Source of the DNA: Acanthochlamys bracteata
Taxonomy: Eukaryota > Streptophyta > Magnoliopsida > Pandanales > Velloziaceae
Assembly: GCA_019914995.1 (NCBI GenBank)
Contig: CM034135.1
Location: forward strand, 3,412,501-3,476,500
Direction: 5' to 3'
DNA length: 64,000 nucleotides
Shown here: piece after piece, positions 60,601 through 64,000 of the stretch
How positions within the stretch are numbered: position 1 is the stretch's first letter
Layout: each line of letters begins with the position of its first letter
Notes under the pieces: model-generated
The model's database searches: none
What the model saw: the letters and a program-made list of their open reading frames with translations, nothing else
What the model was told of the DNA's origin: nothing
Program-made: the position numbers and the translations under genes

Positions 60601-61402
60601 AATTTACTTTTAGGACATACAACCAATGAGATGGAACTTATTATTAAGTGTCATATAGTACACCTTGCACCTTCATGCTCTTTCTTCATTTTCCTTGTTT
60701 GTCACGGGATAGCATGTACAGAAAAAGATTTCACAGCCAAATATATAGTTGAGAATCTACATTAGACATGTTTTGAGTATATAAGCTTGGTGTGTAACAA
60801 GACTGTTAATCAGTGAATTTATGAGTGAAGCTGGCTTTCTCTTAAGAGCTGTGATCATGCTAATTGTTATCTTGTGGACACAATCAAGCATTTTACTGAA
60901 GTCTCACATAACATATCTGTACATATGCATCAAGTGATTTTAAGGTTTCAAGAAGTTGAGCAAACTGCGCAAGCACGAATCTCTACCTAAGAAACTTCCA
61001 TCTTGCAGGTTTGGGCAGGGCCTTTATCTGGAAAGAGGTATGTAGTTGTATTGTGGAACCGATGCTCACAACCTGTTACTATTACCTCAAATTGGGAAAT
61101 GCTTGGCCTTGACAAGAGTATCAACTTCTCTGTAAGAGATCTGTGGAAGGTAAGTTCACTTAAGTCTCCTTGTGGGCTTGCGGCAATCTCGCATCCTTTG
61201 TTCGCTATCAATGTTTAGGATTCTCATTTCTGACAATGTCAAGCCAATGAGCGCAAAGACCTATTTAACATAGTCAAATTTCCAACATTTCCAGCATGAC
61301 GATCTACAGCAGAATGTAGCTGGTGTGCTCGAAGCCAATGTTGACACCCATGATTGCAAGATGTTTCTCCTCACTCCTACAAGCAGTCGTTCTGTAATTT
61401 AG
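55189..61402 (+). CDS. GH27 alpha-galactosidase
   Basis: Fifteen exons fit in phase: 55189-55400, 55658-55716, 56177-56233, 56337-56371, 57307-57410, 57667-57739, 57877-57935, 58031-58096, 58604-58687, 58783-58847, 58947-59029, 59765-59855, 60181-60239, 61009-61149, 61295-61402, giving 431 residues, all GT-AG introns. Residues 1-28 are a signal peptide. The mature enzyme starts near '[15 protein letters not shown]' and includes 'YVNIDDCW', '[16 protein letters not shown]', the nucleophile in 'YLKYDNC' (D188), the acid/base in 'SWRTTDDI' (D243; usual TTGDI reads TTDDI), '[20 protein letters not shown]', 'LIGCDVRNM' and '[12 protein letters not shown]'. The C-terminal beta-domain ends '[10 protein letters not shown]'. 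The enzyme removes alpha-1,6-galactose from galactomannan or raffinose-type sugars in the apoplast or vacuole. It appears intact. Confidence 0.96.
57040..57235 (+). repeat. Imperfect tandem repeat in alpha-galactosidase intron 4
   Basis: Two to three diverged units sharing 'atcacagaatatacctcctt' or 'atcacagatttactccttaa', then 'aagtgttttttggatgt' and 'tagtatatt' or 'taatatatt'. The period is about 110 bp. Intronic and non-coding. Confidence 0.7.
57473..57632 (+). repeat. AAT/TTA microsatellites in intron 5
   Basis: An 'aat' run at about 57473-57495 and a longer 'att' run at about 57585-57630, opposite in strand sense, so the intronic RNA could fold back between them. Confidence 0.85.
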
Positions 61403-62484
61403 ACCCTCCTGCAATTATTGTAGGCAGCTATAGTATACGTTTACTTTTTCCAGTTTTCTTGAGGCTCCAGGTGTAATCAAATATGGATGTAGTTCTTATA
61501 CATAGAATTCGCAACCTGAACGAAGTTCTTTATATTCTACATGTAATAATATTCTTTCAGAAACTTAAGTCATGAATCTCAGTTATTTACCACTTCCTCA
61601 AGACATTTCCTGCTGGTCATTTTGGTTTTACTGGAAGCCGCATCAAGCATCAGCAATCAAAGAGAGCATAGAAAATAAAACATAGCTTAAAAACAGTAGA
61701 ACTCAAGCATTCCATGCAACACTATTCAGCTATAGAAACAGAAAAAAAGCTGAATGAGACTTGCTCCAAACGGAAAACTACAGCAACATTCATTACTCGA
61801 ACATACCATACGCAATGGAGTCGCTGGTAGCACAAGTGAAGTATCAGATCACCAACCATGCATCTTAAGGAATTATCGCTACAAAAGTAATTCATAGCAT
61901 TTGAAGCTTGGCAAGTTACATAAGCATATTTCAAAGGAAATGCCATCTTACCTTGCTCAGATATTCCATGGATATAAAAAAGGGCATAAGCACTGTGCCA
62001 TACAACCACCAAACTATAATTCGGGATTTCAAAAACACGATTGCAACCCAGAGAAGCTCATACGCATTAATGCATGGTTTATGATAATCAAGACAGCAAT
62101 CCAAAAAATGCCCATATATGGTCAAGCTTGAAAACTATAATCCTGGAAACTTTTACCCTTTACACTCACAGGAGCCATCTTGGACCTTTTAACTACTCTT
62201 ACCTACAATACAGAATATAATATGGTTTGGATCTTTATGCGGTTAGCTGGAGAAACTTTTAACCTTGTATCCTGCAAACAGCACACCTCCTTTGACGGCA
62301 ATATTTGGTAATGAAGCCAAAGAAATGGATAGGTACAAAAGGTTACAGAGCCAGAAGAATCACAGATAATTGTTTACCACCGTAGGAAACAGATCTTGCA
62401 GCAAAATAGTTGTACTGTACTGGCATGTGTCATTGCTCCATCTTTTAGTCTGGCAACATTATGTGTATTAGCCTCTTGATCCTC
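61403..62484. other. Convergent 3' spacer
   Basis: About 1.1 kb between the stop of the alpha-galactosidase gene and the stop of the converging minus-strand gene. It should contain both 3' UTRs. The ORFs here on either strand overlap each other and show no family features. Confidence 0.5.
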
Positions 62485-63916
62485 TCAGCTGGTTAGAGGG
62501 GGAAAGTCCTCTTCATCTTTCAGTCGGTAACCTTGCCTTTCTCTGGGCATTGAATGACAGATTTCAGTGAGAAGATTGGTTTTCTATTACTAGAATTTCA
62601 TTTCACCATTAAATATGACTAGATAACTTTATATAAGTACGGTGCCTACCAAGTTATTAGAAATAAAAATTATGACAGGGCAAGTACTATATGCCCAGTA
62701 AGACAAGGACAAGAGACAAATCACACATCTAAGCCACAGCTGCTACAAGTAATCGTTATAACTGGAAGTTTTGCTCTTGAAGTTCCAAGTCCATCTTGAC
62801 ATTTTCTAAAGCTAAAACATCTTCTAGCATGTATTGTGATCAACAAGTGTTTGAAATATAAATCAGAAGAAGATGTTAGCATACCTAGATTATAATTAAA
62901 AGACTGATAATAGGAACTTCAAATTTAGTAATCTGTGTCAGATGGGAATAACATGGAGTGTAGAGTAGCTAAGGGTTACTTACAATAAGAAATGTATTAA
63001 ACATTGGACCGTTCTATCCAATGAAGATATAGTGTGGGAAACTATCAAAAAAAAGACATGCATGTATATTGTGCATGATATTATAGGTGTACCAGCATGT
63101 CTACGCTACTTCCCTCCTACGCCTGCCTATATCATATTGAAGCATTCATTCTACTAATATGCACACACAATACCATATCTGGACTCATGCAATTGCAGTT
63201 TTATTTCTCCAAAATTCTCTTCGAATATAATAGACATCCATGAACCTGATCTCCTACATACAAAATTGTATAGTGTATAAAGAAACAACATCCTGTCTCA
63301 TGAATCAAAGTGAAAGACATAAAAGTTATGGTAGACATGCATTTGAAATTTCAGAAATGGGATGCTGTCAGTGCAAAATTTAAATATGTACCTTTCTTGA
63401 AGTTACCAAATAAACAGAAACATGTAAATGCAAATAGAGCATGAATAACAGATAAGAAATCCTTCTTTTCCACCTATAAGATAAAAAAAGGAATCTAGAT
63501 TACCGACGACCATTTGAAGTTGTTTCCTGTCTGTACATTGTAGCAGGGGACGCAGAAATTTGGCTGGTTGGAAACACTCTCTTAAATGTTTCTGTAGAGG
63601 GAGCCCCTGGTGAATTTGGAGCATTAGGTCCAACTTCTAGATTACTATCACCAACATGTGACAATCCATTGGCATGGGAATTTCCCTTCACTGCAGGATG
63701 AGGGGAGAGGGGCATTTCTGGTAGAGCAGGCCTTCCACGGCCATTTCCACTATTAGAGTATGTATAAAGGTGTGATGGTGGTTCCTTCTTGACTTTTTCA
63801 GTTAAGTTGACTTGGGGAGGGGGCATGAGCAGGTTACTGCGGGGTCTTGGCATATGATTTGCATGAACAAAATACCTTCCCCTTCCAGCTGCAAGCTTAT
63901 CCCTTGCCTTCGGGCT
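62485..63916 (-). CDS. Unrecognised gene, last two exons, ending 'DEEDFPPLTS'
   Basis: The exon 63916..63504 (413 bp, acceptor AG before 63916, donor GT at 63503) and the terminal exon 62542..62485 (stop TGA 62487..62485) join in phase. The encoded C-terminal part of about 157 residues starts 'SPKARDKLAAGRGRYFVHAN', is rich in Pro, Ser, Asn and basic residues ('MPRPRSNLLMPPPQ', 'KVKKEPPSHLY'), and ends 'GYRLKDEEDFPPLTS'. It has no globular domain, signal peptide or membrane segment, so it looks like the disordered tail of a nuclear or RNA-related protein. I do not recognise the family. The rest of the gene lies beyond the right edge; the sequence 63917-64000 is intron. The 960-bp intron between the two exons shows no further exon. 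Confidence 0.7.
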
Positions 63917-64000
63917 CTAGAAAGACCAAAATTCAGAAGTTAGGTTGCAAAATGTAAAGCTGTAAGCAAACACACGGTCTGCCAGTAATAGTAAATTCAA

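Noticed and set aside
1..64000. tRNA or rRNA genes, CRISPR arrays, bacterial-type operons
   Set aside because: No cloverleaf with proper A and B boxes, no rRNA stretches, no regularly spaced direct repeats. The window is plant nuclear DNA.

Overview
The window is nuclear DNA of a flowering plant, almost certainly a eudicot. The evidence is plant-specific gene families with GT-AG introns, very AT-rich intergenic DNA full of degenerate transposon remains, a plant-type U2 snRNA gene with an upstream USE element, and plant retrotransposon lineages. Nothing in it is bacterial or organellar. I cannot name the species from the sequence alone.

Left part (1-16 kb). The 3' end of an ARM-repeat (U-box type) protein gene enters from the left edge. 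It is followed on the minus strand by a decayed GH17 beta-1,3-glucanase pseudogene (about 643-1495), an intact two-exon GH17 gene (4915-6151) with an unusual residue at the general-acid position, and a RING-H2 gene with an apparent frameshift (6762-7155). A single-exon GIL1/IRKI-like (DUF641) gene lies on the plus strand (9848-11149). It converges on a three-exon gene for a small, probably chloroplast protein with a CxxC...HxxxC motif (11658-12359, minus). A KUP/HAK potassium-transporter relic with frameshifts follows (14932-16045, minus).

Mobile-element part (16.4-30 kb and 38-43.6 kb). A Ty3/gypsy element on the minus strand keeps its 3' LTR (about 16380-18881) and recognisable integrase, RNase H, RT, protease and gag zinc-knuckle pieces. 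It is cut off inside gag near 22.8 kb and carries stops, frameshifts and active-site changes. A small secreted-peptide ORF (23121-23390) and a full-length U2 snRNA gene with promoter and 3' box (23737-24021) follow. Then come several kb of AT-rich MITE-like debris. Two direct LTR-like repeats of about 2 kb (38064-40089 and 41541-43554) enclose about 1.45 kb of AT-rich DNA, including a short TIR element.

Right part (30-31 kb and 43.8-64 kb). An OVATE family repressor gene (30186-31343, plus), an eight-exon WNK kinase gene (43845-48758, minus, with one GC-AG intron), a fifteen-exon GH27 alpha-galactosidase gene (55189-61402, plus), and the last two exons of an unrecognised gene (62485-63916, minus) running off the right edge.

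The genes form no operon or evident pathway. They are an ordinary set of plant single genes separated by transposon-derived DNA. I reconstructed exon boundaries by hand from splice sites, reading phase and family similarity. I found no clearly new biological system. The most unusual items are the GH17 acid-residue substitution, the pseudogene relics, and the paired LTR-like repeats without a retrotransposon interior.
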